In this document: piece after piece, positions 19,977 to 29,594 of the stretch
How the letters are laid out: each line of letters opens with the position of its first letter
Position numbering within the stretch: the first letter of the stretch is position 1
Source of the DNA: JBFHNV01 sp965365655
GTDB lineage: Bacteria > Pseudomonadota > Gammaproteobacteria > HK1
DNA length: 48,478 nucleotides
Assembly (NCBI GenBank): GCA_965365655.1
Contig: CBDUCN010000005.1
Location: 1-48,478, forward strand
Direction of reading: 5' to 3'
Position numbers and translations under genes: made by a program
Notes under the pieces: generated by a model
Database searches by the model: none
The model's input: the letters and a program-made list of their open reading frames with translations, nothing else
Told to the model about the DNA's origin: nothing

Positions 19977-21583
19977 GCGCTGCCGTACCCCTGCCGCACG
20001 GCGCCCCGGTACCGGGCTTCGCGCGCGCCCAGCTCGCCGCGGCCCTCGAACGCGTGCCGGCGGCACGCCACGCGCTCGCGGAGAGCGGCGATCTGCCGCT
20101 TGCCGGCTACGTGCGGCGCCTCGCGCAGGTGTCTCCCGTCGCGGCACAGCCCGCCGGCGACCTCGTCGCGCTCGTGAGCGCGCGCACCGCGGCGCTGCTG
20201 GGCCCCGCGGCCGGCGCGCGCGCCGCCGCCACGCTGGAGGCGTTTCCCGCGGTGCTCACCGCGAATCACCACGGCGTGGACAGCTTCGCGCAGTCGCTGC
20301 AGGGCACGCTCGCCCTGGCCCTGGGCGCGCGCCGCGCGTGCGGCGCCGAGGCCGCGGCGGTCGTGCTGGCCTGTGCGGCGGTGCCGCTGAACAACCTCAC
20401 CTTTCCCCGCGGGCTGCTCGGGTATGCCGCGGGCGCGCGGTCCGGCGTGCGCCTGCCGGTGAAGGTCCCGGTCTTCCCCGACCGTTACAAGCGCGACATG
20501 GTGTGCCGCTGCGCACCGTTCGACGCCGACATGCTCGCGCGGGCGCGGGCGCGCGTGGACCGCCTCGCCGGCGACGGCAGCCTGCACGCCGCGAGTGCCG
20601 CCGCGGCCCGGAACATCCTCGACGAGGACTACGGCGACCCGGCAGTGCTCGCGCTGCACGATTACTCGAGCCAGGCCACGGTGGTGAACGCCCGCGTGTG
20701 GCGGCGTCTGTTCCGCGAGCCGGACACGATGCCGGCGCTCGCCTGCCTGGCGCTGGAGGACATCGCCGCGGCGCTGCTCGCCCGCGACCTCGCCGACCCC
20801 CGGAGCCTGGCTCACGCGGTGCTGCTCGACGCGCCGGTGCGCGACGCCGTGGTGACGTCGCTGGACGGCGCACCGGCGTGCTGGGACCGCACGGCGCTCT
20901 CGCGGCGCGCGGCGCGGCGCGACCCGGAGCCGGGGCACCCGGCCGGTCACGCCGGATCGGTGCTGTTCTGGGGCCTGGACGCGGCCGGCCGCCGGGTGCC
21001 GCTGGACCTGGTGACGGACGGTGCCGCGGCGCGCCTCGCGGGCGTGACCGACGCCGGACAGCCGTTCGAGGTGGCCCTGGACGCAGAAAGCCTGGGCGAC
21101 GCCCTCAAGGCGGGGCGGATCCTGCCGACCCTGTTCACGAGCTACCTGTGCATCGCGATGGCGAGAAACGTGAGCTGTCTAGGCGGCTACTACCAGGCGG
21201 ACTACCTGCCGCGCATGCAGCGCGCAGTGGTCTGCGCGCTGGGCCGGGACGCCGGGCGCGAGGCGTTTGCAGTCGCGGCGGCGAACGCTCCCACGACCGG
21301 CTATCTCTCGGGGCTGCAGGCCGTGATGCACCGCGACGGCGCGGATCGCCTGCTGCCCGCGGGCCCGCTGGAGATCGCGGGCGCGGGCGGCCTGGACGCG
21401 GGGCAGCTCGAGCGGATGGAGCGCATGAGCGTGATGGACGCGCATCTGGGCTCCACCGTGGACACCGTGCAGGACGTCGCGCGCGAGCTCGTCGTCGACG
21501 ACGGCTGGCACCTGGACATTGCCGCGGATCTGGCCTGGACGCTCACCAGCGCCGTGGTACTCGAAGGTCATGCACGAGACTGA
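19973..21583 (+). CDS. Uncharacterised 536-residue protein
   Basis: I do not recognise this family. The start overlaps the previous stop (ATGA). There is no signal peptide or convincing TM helix, so it is probably cytosolic. It is Ala-rich and apparently mostly helical. Polar, conserved-looking clusters that could build an active site are NHHG (98-101), PLNNLTFPRG (from residue 138), PDRYKRDMVCRC (169-180, with C178 and C180), LHDYSSQATVVN, and, late in the protein, a MARNVSCLGGYYQADYLPRM block. The C-terminus holds MDAHLGSTVDTVQDVARELV. The context (epimerase, sensor-MFS, binding proteins) suggests an enzyme that makes or modifies the compound moved by the MFS partner, but this is inference only. 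Confidence 0.75.
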   Translation: MSAAVPLPHGAPVPGFARAQLAAALERVPAARHALAESGDLPLAGYVRRLAQVSPVAAQPAGDLVALVSARTAALLGPAAGARAAATLEAFPAVLTANHHGVDSFAQSLQGTLALALGARRACGAEAAAVVLACAAVPLNNLTFPRGLLGYAAGARSGVRLPVKVPVFPDRYKRDMVCRCAPFDADMLARARARVDRLAGDGSLHAASAAAARNILDEDYGDPAVLALHDYSSQATVVNARVWRRLFREPDTMPALACLALEDIAAALLARDLADPRSLAHAVLLDAPVRDAVVTSLDGAPACWDRTALSRRAARRDPEPGHPAGHAGSVLFWGLDAAGRRVPLDLVTDGAAARLAGVTDAGQPFEVALDAESLGDALKAGRILPTLFTSYLCIAMARNVSCLGGYYQADYLPRMQRAVVCALGRDAGREAFAVAAANAPTTGYLSGLQAVMHRDGADRLLPAGPLEIAGAGGLDAGQLERMERMSVMDAHLGSTVDTVQDVARELVVDDGWHLDIAADLAWTLTSAVVLEGHARD

Positions 21584-21656
21584 CGTGACCCACCGGACGG
21601 CGTACGCGCCGCATCCGAGCAACGAGCGAAGACCATCAACGACGGGAACCGGAACA

Positions 21657-22832
21657 ATGATCAAAGACAACACGTCACGGCTGCTGCGAGTCGCGCTGTT
21701 CGCGCTCGCCGCGTGTGTGCTCGGCGCCGGCGGTGCGGCCGCGGCTGAACGCCCCTCGTTCAGCGATGCGCCCACCACCAACGACGGCAAGAAGTGGCGC
21801 ATCGGCTACTACGAAGGCGGCCCCTACCTGCAGTACCTGCAGACGCTGGAAGCGACGGTGCGCGGCCTGATGAAGCTCGGCTGGATCGAGCCTGCCACCC
21901 TCCCGCCGCAGCCGGGCGAGGAGACCGACGGCCTCTGGAAGTGGCTCTCCGAGAACGTGCGCAGCGACTACGTGGAGTTCGTCGCCGACGGTCATTACTC
22001 GGTGAACTGGGACGACAAGCTGCGCGCGACGGTGTCCGCGAAGCTGCTGGACCGCCTCGCGAACGACAAGGACATCGACCTGCTCATCGCGATGGGCACC
22101 TGGGCGGGCAAGGACTTCGCGAACGACCGGCACGCGGTCGCGACCGTGGTGATGTCCACCAGCGATCCGCTGTCCGCGGGCATCATCAAGAGCGTGGAGG
22201 ACTCCGGCTTCGACCACGTCAACGCGCGCGTGGATCCCGATCGCTACAAGCGCCAGCTCACGGTATTTCACGAGATCACCCGCTTCAAGCGCCTCGGCAT
22301 CGCGTACGAGGATTCGGTGAACGGCCGAAGCTACGCGGCGCTGGAGGACGTGCAGAAGCTCGCCAAGTCGCGCGGCTTCGAGATCGTCGAGTGCCATACC
22401 CAGAGCGACATCTCGGACACCGGTCTCGCCGAGGCGAGCGTGATCGACTGCATCGACACGCTGGCGAAGACCTCTGACGCGATCTACGTCACCGAGCAGG
22501 GCGGCGTGACCCGTCGCAGCATCCCGCGACTGGTCCAGATCGCGAACAAGCACCACGTGCCCACCTTCTCCCAGGCGGGTCCCGAGGAGGTTCAGCTCGG
22601 GGTGATGGTGAGCCTGTCGCAGGCCGGATTCCGCTACGTGGGCGAGTTCCACGCCGAGACCATGGCGAAGATCTTCAACGGCGCGAAGGCCAACCAGCTC
22701 GCACAGCTGTTCGAGGAGCCGCCGAAGATCGCGATCAACCTCAAGACGGCGGAGCTGGTCGGCTTCGATCCCCCGGTCGTGCTTCTGGGCGCGGCGGACG
22801 AGATCTTCCACGAGATCCCGTCCCACGACTGA
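21657..22832 (+). CDS. Periplasmic binding protein, ABC_sub_bind-like, paralogue 1
   Basis: 391 residues. The start ATG has GGGAA 9 bases and GGAA 2 bases ahead of it. Signal peptide about 1-29 (LLRVALFALAACVLGAGGAA, cleavage near AAA-E). The mature protein has the two-lobe type I periplasmic-binding-protein pattern of the ABC_sub_bind group: WRIGYYEGGPYLQYLQTLEA, GLMKLGWIE, DLLIAMGTWAGKD, VVMSTSDPLSAGI, FKRLGIAYEDS, DAIYVTEQGGV, VPTFSQAG and AINLKTAEL. No permease or ATPase gene is nearby. Such orphan binding proteins often present ligands to membrane sensors, here most plausibly the Cache kinase or the sensor-MFS protein. It is paralogous along its whole length to the next gene. Confidence 0.88.
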   Translation: MIKDNTSRLLRVALFALAACVLGAGGAAAAERPSFSDAPTTNDGKKWRIGYYEGGPYLQYLQTLEATVRGLMKLGWIEPATLPPQPGEETDGLWKWLSENVRSDYVEFVADGHYSVNWDDKLRATVSAKLLDRLANDKDIDLLIAMGTWAGKDFANDRHAVATVVMSTSDPLSAGIIKSVEDSGFDHVNARVDPDRYKRQLTVFHEITRFKRLGIAYEDSVNGRSYAALEDVQKLAKSRGFEIVECHTQSDISDTGLAEASVIDCIDTLAKTSDAIYVTEQGGVTRRSIPRLVQIANKHHVPTFSQAGPEEVQLGVMVSLSQAGFRYVGEFHAETMAKIFNGAKANQLAQLFEEPPKIAINLKTAELVGFDPPVVLLGAADEIFHEIPSHD

Positions 22833-22889
22833 CGTCCCCCGGGACGACGTCTCAACCCGATCCAGACGAACGACAACCCAGGGGACACC

Positions 22890-24095
22890 ATGACTCCGAC
22901 CACGAGGCTCGCCGCCTGCAGGCACGGATACGCCGAGCGCGCGCTGCATCTTCTCGCCCTGCTGGTGCTGGGCGCCGGACTGGCGCTGGCGTGCGCGAAC
23001 AGCGCTGCCAAGCCGTCCGGCTTCAGCACCATCCCCCAGGATCACGGCGGGCGGCCGTGGCGCATCGCGTACTACGAGGGCGGAAGCCACGGAAACTACT
23101 ACGAGTACCTCCACGCCGTGGTGGGGGGGCTGGCCAAGCTCGGCTGGATCGACGCCGGCGAGCTCCCGCGCACGGCGGACAAGGACACCCGCCGCCTGTG
23201 GGAGTGGCTGGCACGCAACGCCTCCGGGCGCTACGTGGAGTTCCTGGACGACGGCTTCTACTCCGCCGGCTGGGACCTCGAGGCGCGCGGACACCAGCGC
23301 CGGGCGTTGCTCGACCGTTTCAGCGAGCGCGCCGACGTCGACCTCGTGTTCGCGATGGGCACCTGGGCAGGCAAGGACCTCGCCACCGACGAGCACCACG
23401 TGCCCACCATCGTGATGTCCACCAGCGACCCGGTGCGCTCCGGCATCATCGAGAGCATCCACGACTCGGGTCGCGGCCACGTTCACGCGCGGGTGGATCC
23501 GCAGCGCTACGAGCGCCAGGTGCGCGTGTTCCACGACGTCATCGGCTTTCGCCGCCTCGGGGTGGCGTACGAGGACAGCCCCGACGGGCGCAACTACGCC
23601 GCGATGGACACGGTGGAGAAGGTCGCGAAGGAGCGCGGCTTCGAGCTGGTGCGCTGCTACACCAAGAGCGACGTCGCGAACCAGGCGCTGGTGAACCGCT
23701 CGGTGGTGGATTGCTTCGAGACGCTGGTGCGCCGGTCGGACGCGATCTACGTGACGCTGCAGGGCGGGGTGAATCGCGACACCATCCCGAAGCTGGTGGA
23801 GATCGCGAACGCGCACCGCGTGCCCACGTTCTCCCAGGCCGGGTCGCGCGAGGTGAAGAACGGCTTCCTGCTCAGCATCTCGCGCCCCAGCTTCAAGCCG
23901 GTAGGGCGCTTCCTCGCCGCCACCGTGGCCAAGGTGCTCAACGGCGCCCGCCCCGGCGAGCTGACCCAGCTCTACGAGGAGGCCCCGAGCATCGCCATCA
24001 ACCTGAAGACCGCCGAGCTCATCGGCCTCTACCTGTACGCCGACGTGCTCGCGGCCGCCGACGAGATCTACCGCGACATCCAGAATCCCCCGTGA
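22890..24095 (+). CDS. Periplasmic binding protein, ABC_sub_bind-like, paralogue 2
   Basis: 401 residues. AGGGGA precedes the ATG by about 4 bases. The N-terminal hydrophobic export segment ends in GAGLALACANSA. The Cys is not in a canonical lipobox (Leu at -2, Ala at -3), so lipidation is uncertain. It aligns along its length with the preceding gene: WRIAYYEGGSHGNYYEYL, AMGTWAGKDLATDE, VMSTSDPVRSGIIES, AYEDSPDGRNYAAMD, DAIYVTLQGGVNRDTIPKL, VPTFSQAGSREV and AINLKTAELIGLYLYADVL. The pair is clearly a tandem duplication that has diverged, presumably to bind related ligands. A strong GC hairpin follows 7 bases after the stop, so this is probably the last gene of the operon. Confidence 0.88.
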   Translation: MTPTTRLAACRHGYAERALHLLALLVLGAGLALACANSAAKPSGFSTIPQDHGGRPWRIAYYEGGSHGNYYEYLHAVVGGLAKLGWIDAGELPRTADKDTRRLWEWLARNASGRYVEFLDDGFYSAGWDLEARGHQRRALLDRFSERADVDLVFAMGTWAGKDLATDEHHVPTIVMSTSDPVRSGIIESIHDSGRGHVHARVDPQRYERQVRVFHDVIGFRRLGVAYEDSPDGRNYAAMDTVEKVAKERGFELVRCYTKSDVANQALVNRSVVDCFETLVRRSDAIYVTLQGGVNRDTIPKLVEIANAHRVPTFSQAGSREVKNGFLLSISRPSFKPVGRFLAATVAKVLNGARPGELTQLYEEAPSIAINLKTAELIGLYLYADVLAAADEIYRDIQNPP

Positions 24096-24102
24096 CCCCG
24101 CT

Positions 24103-24133
24103 CCGCGCCGGCCGCCGCAGGCGGCCGGCGCGG
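24103..24133 (+). terminator. Strong GC hairpin ending the 10.7-24.1 kb gene run
   Basis: A perfect 14-bp stem (24103-24116 with 24120-24133) with a 3-base loop GCA starts 7 bases after the stop codon. There is no T-tract, so it may act as a factor-assisted terminator or 3' stabiliser. The rest of the gap up to glnE (24134-24302) shows no gene or recognisable site. Confidence 0.55.
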
Positions 24134-24302
24134 GCGCCTCGCTGGGCCGGGGACGGCGACTCCGGCGCCGCCACGAGGGCGCCGGTCCGGACCCGCACCG
24201 GCGCCGGATCCGGGTTGCCCCGCGCCAGCGCCTGACGCGGCGCAGTCGACGCCGCCGCACAACCCGGTAGCATCGGCGCCACGGCCATTCCGCGAGCGCC
24301 CG

Positions 24303-27143
24303 GTGGACGAATCCGCGACCCTGATGCAGCGCCTGCTCGACGCCGCGAGTGCCGCGGGCGTGGACCTGCCGCCGCCCGGGCGCTGGCCCGCCGGCGGCGC
24401 CGACGCGGTGGCGTGCAGCCGCTTCCTGGCCGACACCTTCGCGCGCCATCCCCGGCTGCTCGCCGAGATGCTGGACAGCGGCGAGCTGGCGCGCGCGGAC
24501 GGCGGCCCCGGCGAGATGCGCGCGCGCGTGCTGGCCGCGCTCGAGGGCGCGGCCGACCGCGCCGACCTCGGTGCGAGGCTGCGCCGGGTGCGCCGGCGCG
24601 AGATGACGCGCATCGCGTGGCGCGATCTCGGCGGCGCGGCCACGCTGGAAGAGACCCTGGCCGACCTGTCGGACTTCGCCGACGCGGCCATCGCCGGGGC
24701 GCTGGAACACCTGGACGCGATGCTTCGCGCACGCCGCGGCACTCCGCGCGACGAGCATGGTGGCGCGCAGAAGCTGGTGGTGTTCGCGCTCGGCAAGCTG
24801 GGCGCACGCGAGCTGAACTTCTCATCCGACGTCGACCTCATCTTCGCGTATCCCCGCGACGGCGAGACCGACGGCGCCCGGCGCAGCATCAGCAACCACG
24901 AGTACTTCCTGGAGCTGGGGCGGGCGCTGATCGAGGTGCTGCAGCGGCGCACGGAGGAGGGCTTCGTGTTCCGGGTGGACATGCGGCTGCGCCCGTTCGG
25001 CAGCGCCGGACCGCTGGCGCTCGGCTTCGGCGCGCTGGAGGACTACTACCAGCACCATGGCCGCGACTGGGAGCGCTACGCGCTGATCCGCATGCGGCCG
25101 GTGGCCGGCGACATCGAGGCCGGGGAGCGGCTGTGCGAGCACCTGCAGCCTTTCGTGTTCCGGCGCTACATCGACTTCGGCGCGCTGGAGAGCCTGCGCG
25201 ACATGAAGGCGATGATCGCCGAGGAGGTCGCGCGCCGCGATCTCGGCGACCACGTGAAGCTGGGCCCGGGCGGAATCCGGGAGCTGGAGTTCACGGTGCA
25301 GGCCTTCCAGCTCGTGCGTGGCGGACGCACGCCCGCGCTGCGCGACCGGCGCGTGACCCGGGTGCTGGAGGAGCTGGGCGCGCGCGGACTGCTGCCGGCC
25401 TACGCCGTGCCCCAGCTCCAGGACGCGTACCGTTTCCTGCGCCGGGTCGAGAACCACCTGCAGGCCTTCGACGACCGCCAGACCCACGAGCTGCCCGCGG
25501 ACGACGCCGGGCGCGCGCGCCTCGCACGCAGCATGGGCTTCGAGCGCCCGGATGCGTTCGAGCACGCGCTGGGCGCACACCGCGCTCACGTGCGCGCGCA
25601 GTTCGAGCAGGTGCTGGGCGGCGAGGCGTCGGACCACCTGCCGGACGCCGGCGGCAGCCTGCTGCTGGACGGCCAGGAGCCCGAGACGCTGACCGCGCTG
25701 CTCGCGGACTACGGCTTCGGCGACGCGGCGGGCGAGGCCACCGCACAGATCCTGACCCTGCGCGAGAGCACCGACTGCCGCGCGATGGGTGAGACCGGCG
25801 AGCGCCGCCTGAAGCGCCTGCTGCCGGACCTGCTGCGCGCGGTAGCCGCCGGCGACGAGCCGCTCAGGACCCTGCAGCGGGTGCTGCAGGTCGTCGCGAA
25901 CGTGCTCCGGCGCAGCACCTACCTCGCGCTGCTGCACGAGCGCCCGATCACCGTGTCGCACCTGGTGCACCTGTGCGGGGCCAGCCCCTGGATCGCGAAC
26001 CAGCTCGCCGAGCAGCCGCAGCTGCTGGACGAGCTGCTGGACGCGCGCACCCTGTACGCGCCGCCGCGGCGCGCCGAGCTCGAGGCGGATCTCGACGACC
26101 GCCTGGCCGCGGTGGACGAAGGCGATCTCGAGGAAGCGCTGCGGGCGCTTCGCCAGTTCCGCCACCGCCAGGTGCTGCGGGTCGCCGCCGCGGACATCGC
26201 CGGGGCGCTGCCGCTGATGAAGGTCAGCGATCATCTCTCCGACATCGCCGAGGTGGTGCTGACCCGGGTGCTGGACCTCGCGCGCCGCGACGTCGCGGCG
26301 CGCCACGGGGTGCCGCGCGATGCGCGCGGGGTCGAGACGCCGTTCTGCATCGTCGCGTACGGCAAGCTGGGGGGGCTCGAGTTCGGCTACGGCTCGGACC
26401 TGGACCTGGTCTTCCTGCACGGCGAGGCCGCCGGCGCCACCGACGGTGCGCGCCCGGTGGACGCGCAGGTGTTCTTCCTGCGCCTCGCGCAGCGCCTCGT
26501 GCACTACCTCACCACGACCACGCCGGACGGCATCCTGTATCCGGTGGACACGCGCCTGCGGCCGCACGGCAAGGACGGCATGCTGGCGTGCCCGCTGGAG
26601 GCCTTCGAGCGCTACCTCGAGGACGAGGCCTGGACCTGGGAGCACCAGGCCCTGGTGCGCGCGCGGCCCGTGGCCGGCGATCCGGCGCTGCGCGAGGCCT
26701 TCGCCGCGGTGCGCGAGCGCTGCCTGCGCCGCCACCGCGACCCCGAGGTGCTGCGCGCCGAGGTGCGCGAGATGCGCCAGCGCATGCGCACCGAGCTGGG
26801 CAGCCGGCGCGCGGGACGCTTCGACATCAAGCAGGACGCGGGCGGCATCACCGACATCGAGTTCCTGGTCCAGTACGGGGCGCTGCGCTGGGGCGACCGC
26901 CTCGGGCGCCACCTCGGCTGGACCGACAACATCCGCCTGCTCGCGGGCCTCGCCGAGTGCGGCCTGCTGCCCGCGGACGACGCGGCGATGCTAGACCGGG
27001 CCTACCAGGCCTACCGCGCCCGCAACCACCGGCTGTCGCTGCAGGAGCAGCCGGGAGTGGTCGCGGACGACGAGTTCGAGGAGCAGCGCGCCGACGTGTC
27101 CCGCGTCTGGCGGCGGGTGATGGAGACGGACGAGGCCGGCTGA
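24303..27143 (+). CDS. glnE: Bifunctional glutamine synthetase adenylyltransferase/adenylyl-removing enzyme
   Basis: 946 residues, normal for the family. It adds AMP to, and removes it from, the conserved tyrosine of glutamine synthetase under control of PII, tuning ammonia assimilation. Two nucleotidyltransferase domains are visible: the N-terminal (removing) one with ELNFSSDVDLIF near residue 170, and the C-terminal (adding) one with LEFGYGSDLDLVFLH near residue 695. Helical regulatory domains lie between and after them. Repeated signature pieces are FRVDMRLRPFGSAG and YPVDTRLRPHGKDG, and GGIRELEFTVQ and GGITDIEFLVQ. The GTG start (24303) has no clear Shine-Dalgarno; an ATG 21 bases in is an alternative. 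No PII gene is present in the window. Confidence 0.97.
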   Translation: MDESATLMQRLLDAASAAGVDLPPPGRWPAGGADAVACSRFLADTFARHPRLLAEMLDSGELARADGGPGEMRARVLAALEGAADRADLGARLRRVRRREMTRIAWRDLGGAATLEETLADLSDFADAAIAGALEHLDAMLRARRGTPRDEHGGAQKLVVFALGKLGARELNFSSDVDLIFAYPRDGETDGARRSISNHEYFLELGRALIEVLQRRTEEGFVFRVDMRLRPFGSAGPLALGFGALEDYYQHHGRDWERYALIRMRPVAGDIEAGERLCEHLQPFVFRRYIDFGALESLRDMKAMIAEEVARRDLGDHVKLGPGGIRELEFTVQAFQLVRGGRTPALRDRRVTRVLEELGARGLLPAYAVPQLQDAYRFLRRVENHLQAFDDRQTHELPADDAGRARLARSMGFERPDAFEHALGAHRAHVRAQFEQVLGGEASDHLPDAGGSLLLDGQEPETLTALLADYGFGDAAGEATAQILTLRESTDCRAMGETGERRLKRLLPDLLRAVAAGDEPLRTLQRVLQVVANVLRRSTYLALLHERPITVSHLVHLCGASPWIANQLAEQPQLLDELLDARTLYAPPRRAELEADLDDRLAAVDEGDLEEALRALRQFRHRQVLRVAAADIAGALPLMKVSDHLSDIAEVVLTRVLDLARRDVAARHGVPRDARGVETPFCIVAYGKLGGLEFGYGSDLDLVFLHGEAAGATDGARPVDAQVFFLRLAQRLVHYLTTTTPDGILYPVDTRLRPHGKDGMLACPLEAFERYLEDEAWTWEHQALVRARPVAGDPALREAFAAVRERCLRRHRDPEVLRAEVREMRQRMRTELGSRRAGRFDIKQDAGGITDIEFLVQYGALRWGDRLGRHLGWTDNIRLLAGLAECGLLPADDAAMLDRAYQAYRARNHRLSLQEQPGVVADDEFEEQRADVSRVWRRVMETDEAG

Positions 27144-27258
27144 GCCGCGCCCGCGGGACCGCGGCGCGGCGCTCGGTATAGACTTACGGCCACGCGACCG
27201 CGTACCCGGCCCGGCGGCGGGGCGGGCGCCGCGAGGCAGGCAAACGAAGGCATCATCG

Positions 27259-27471
27259 ATGAAAGCGCGCACCACCGGCCAGGCAGGGCTGGTCCAGCCC
27301 AACGCCGAGAACCGCTATACCGTGACGCGGAAGGATCTGCCGCTGAGCTGCCCCATGCCCGGCATGTACCTGTGGAACTCGCACCCCCGGGTCTACCTGC
27401 CGGTGGAGAAGACCGGCACCGCCAAGTGCCCCTACTGCGGCGCCGACTACGTGCTCCAGGACTCCGCCTGA
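27259..27471 (+). CDS. Zinc-finger CHCC-domain protein
   Basis: 70 residues, small soluble protein. The four zinc ligands of the zf-CHCC family are present: C31 and H42 (CPMPGMYLWNSHPRVYLP), C57 and C60 (KCPYCGADY). The family is related to the mitochondrial complex I subunit NDUFS6; its bacterial role is not established. GAAGG lies about 8 bases upstream of the ATG. It sits between glnE and msbA, a neighbourhood that I recall as common in gammaproteobacteria (often with ilvE, which is absent here). Confidence 0.92.
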   Translation: MKARTTGQAGLVQPNAENRYTVTRKDLPLSCPMPGMYLWNSHPRVYLPVEKTGTAKCPYCGADYVLQDSA

Positions 27472-27538
27472 GCGCGCCCCCGCGCCCGGCGGCGGCGGGC
27501 CCGGCGCACACCGGCCGCAGCCGCGCATCGAGTGACCC

Positions 27539-29314
27539 GTGAACGACGTCGACGGCAAGCGCATCTACCTGCGGCTGCTTCGCCACGTGGTGCCGTACTG
27601 GCGCACGTTCGGGCTGGGGATCGTCGCGATGGTGGTGCTCGGCCTGACCGAGCCGGCGCTCGCGACGCTGCTCAAGCCCACCTTCGACGGCAGCTTCGTG
27701 CACAAGGACCTCGACACGGTGGGCCTGATGGCGGTGCTGCTGGTGGTGCTGTTCGCGGTGCGCGGCGCATCGAGCTACCTGAGCGCGATGGCGCTGGCCG
27801 CGGTGGCCAGCCGCCTGGTGCGCGATCTCCGCGAGCGCATGTTCGAGCGGCTGGTGACCCTGCCCAGCGAGACGCTGCACCGCACGTCGCCCGGCAAGCT
27901 GGTGTCCAAGGTCACCTACGACGCGACCCAGCTCACCGACGCGGCGACCCAGGTCGTGAAGGTGCTGGTCTCGGACACGGTGCTGGTGCTGGGCCTGCTC
28001 GGCGTGATGCTCTACTCGAACTGGAAGCTCACCCTGGGCGCGTTGATCTGCGCGCCCGCGGTCGTGGTGGTGGTGCGCTACTTCACGAAGCGCCTGCGCG
28101 AGGTCAGCTTCGAGCTGCAGCGCCTGATGGGCGTGGTCACCCACACCGTGAGCGAGGCCCTGGACGGCCAGCGCGTGGTGCGCAGCTTCGGCGCGCAGGC
28201 CGACGAGCAGCGACGCTTCGGCGCCGCCGCGAATCGCCTTCGCCAGTTCGAGGTCAAGTTCGCGTCCGCAGCCAACATCATCGCCCCCATCGCCCACTTC
28301 GTGACCGCGCTCGGGCTCGCGTCCATGCTCTACCTCGCCGCACGCGAGGCCGCGAACGACGCGATGACGGTAGGCACCTTCGCGAGCTTCTTCGCTGCGA
28401 TGGGCCTGATCTTCTCGCCGCTGAAGCGCCTCACCGGCGTCAACGCGCGGCTGCAGCGAGGCATCGCGGCGGCCGCCAGCGTGTTCGCGCTGATCGACGA
28501 GGCCGCCGAGCCCGACTCCGGAACCCGCACCCTGGATCGCGCCCGCGGCGAGCTGCGCTTCGAAGGAGTCGTGCTGCGCTACGCGACCAACGACACGCCG
28601 GCGCTGAAGGGCGTGGACCTCACGGTCGAGGCCGGAGAGCGCGTGGCCATCGTGGGCCCGTCCGGCAGCGGCAAGAGCACCATCGCGAACCTGATCCCGC
28701 GTTTCTACCAGCCCGACGAGGGCCGGGTGCTGCTCGACGGCATCGACGTGCGCGAGCTCACGCTGGCCTCGCTGCGCGAGCAGATCGCGCTGGTGAGCCA
28801 GGAGGTGGTGCTGTTCGAGGGCACGGTGCGCAGCAACATCGCGTACGGGCCGCTGGCGTCGCGCGATGACGACGCGCTGTGGGCGGCCATCGACGCGGCC
28901 GATGCACGGGGCTTCATCGAATCCCTTCCGAACGGACTGGACACCGAGGTCGGGCAGCACGGCGTGCGGCTGTCCGGCGGGCAGCGCCAGCGCCTCGCGA
29001 TCGCCCGCGCGTTCCTCAAGGACGCCCCGGTGCTGATCCTGGACGAGGCCACGTCGTCGCTGGACAACCAGTCGGAGCGCGAGATCCGCCGCGCGCTCGC
29101 GCAGCTCAGCAGCGGGCGCACGACCATCGTGATCGCGCACCGGCTGAGCGCCATCGAGACCGCGGACCGCATCGTCGTGATGGACTCCGGACGCATCGTG
29201 GACAGCGGCAGCCACGACGATCTGCTCGCGCGCAACGGCCTGTACGCGAGCCTGTACCGCTTCCAGTCGGACCGCGACGTCGCGTCCACCGCGCGCCCCG
29301 CGTCGGCGAGCTGA
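27539..29314 (+). CDS. msbA: Lipid A/phospholipid flippase-type ABC exporter (MsbA)
   Basis: 591 residues, normal for MsbA (about 580). A half-transporter: six TM helices in residues about 15-320, then an ATPase domain with Walker A GPSGSGKST, Q-loop (VSQEVVLFEGTVRSNI), signature LSGGQRQRLAIARAFL, Walker B LILDEATSSLD and the H-loop IAHRLS. It acts as a homodimer flipping lipid A-core across the inner membrane. The GTG start is taken because the N-terminus (DGKRIYLRLLRHVVPYW) matches the usual elbow-helix start. LPS-type glycosyltransferase genes follow, which supports the MsbA assignment over other ABC exporters. The 280-base gap after it (29315-29594) is very GC-rich and holds nothing I can support. 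Confidence 0.93.
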   Translation: MNDVDGKRIYLRLLRHVVPYWRTFGLGIVAMVVLGLTEPALATLLKPTFDGSFVHKDLDTVGLMAVLLVVLFAVRGASSYLSAMALAAVASRLVRDLRERMFERLVTLPSETLHRTSPGKLVSKVTYDATQLTDAATQVVKVLVSDTVLVLGLLGVMLYSNWKLTLGALICAPAVVVVVRYFTKRLREVSFELQRLMGVVTHTVSEALDGQRVVRSFGAQADEQRRFGAAANRLRQFEVKFASAANIIAPIAHFVTALGLASMLYLAAREAANDAMTVGTFASFFAAMGLIFSPLKRLTGVNARLQRGIAAAASVFALIDEAAEPDSGTRTLDRARGELRFEGVVLRYATNDTPALKGVDLTVEAGERVAIVGPSGSGKSTIANLIPRFYQPDEGRVLLDGIDVRELTLASLREQIALVSQEVVLFEGTVRSNIAYGPLASRDDDALWAAIDAADARGFIESLPNGLDTEVGQHGVRLSGGQRQRLAIARAFLKDAPVLILDEATSSLDNQSEREIRRALAQLSSGRTTIVIAHRLSAIETADRIVVMDSGRIVDSGSHDDLLARNGLYASLYRFQSDRDVASTARPASAS

Positions 29315-29594
29315 GCGCGTGAAGCCGTCGCCGGGCGTCGCCAGCGAACGCCGGTCGAGCGCCGCCGGCCGCGCCGTGCGGCGGAGCGCGTGCCGCTCGC
29401 CGGCGGGGCCCGTCGCGCACGACCCGATCCGCCCGGCCGGCGGGGCCGATGCGCGGGCGCCCGTCGACCGGCCGGGCCGCGGCGGCCGCGCCGCCGGGCG
29501 AAGTGCACGCTCCGCGGCCGGAGCCGGACGCGCCCGCCGACCGCCGCCACGCGGCGGTCGGCGAATCCACGAGCCCTGAACGCGCCCGCCCCGA

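Noticed and set aside
16251..22832. A staphylopine/pseudopaline (cnt) metallophore operon
   Set aside because: Only the DapF-like, MFS and binding-protein parts are shared by analogy. No CntL- or CntM-like gene is present and the unknown protein does not resemble either.
29319..29579. Possible small gene (86 codons) in the msbA to ELM1-like gap
   Set aside because: Composition is Arg/Gly/Ala/Pro-rich like other shadows, with no ribosome-binding site and no family resemblance.
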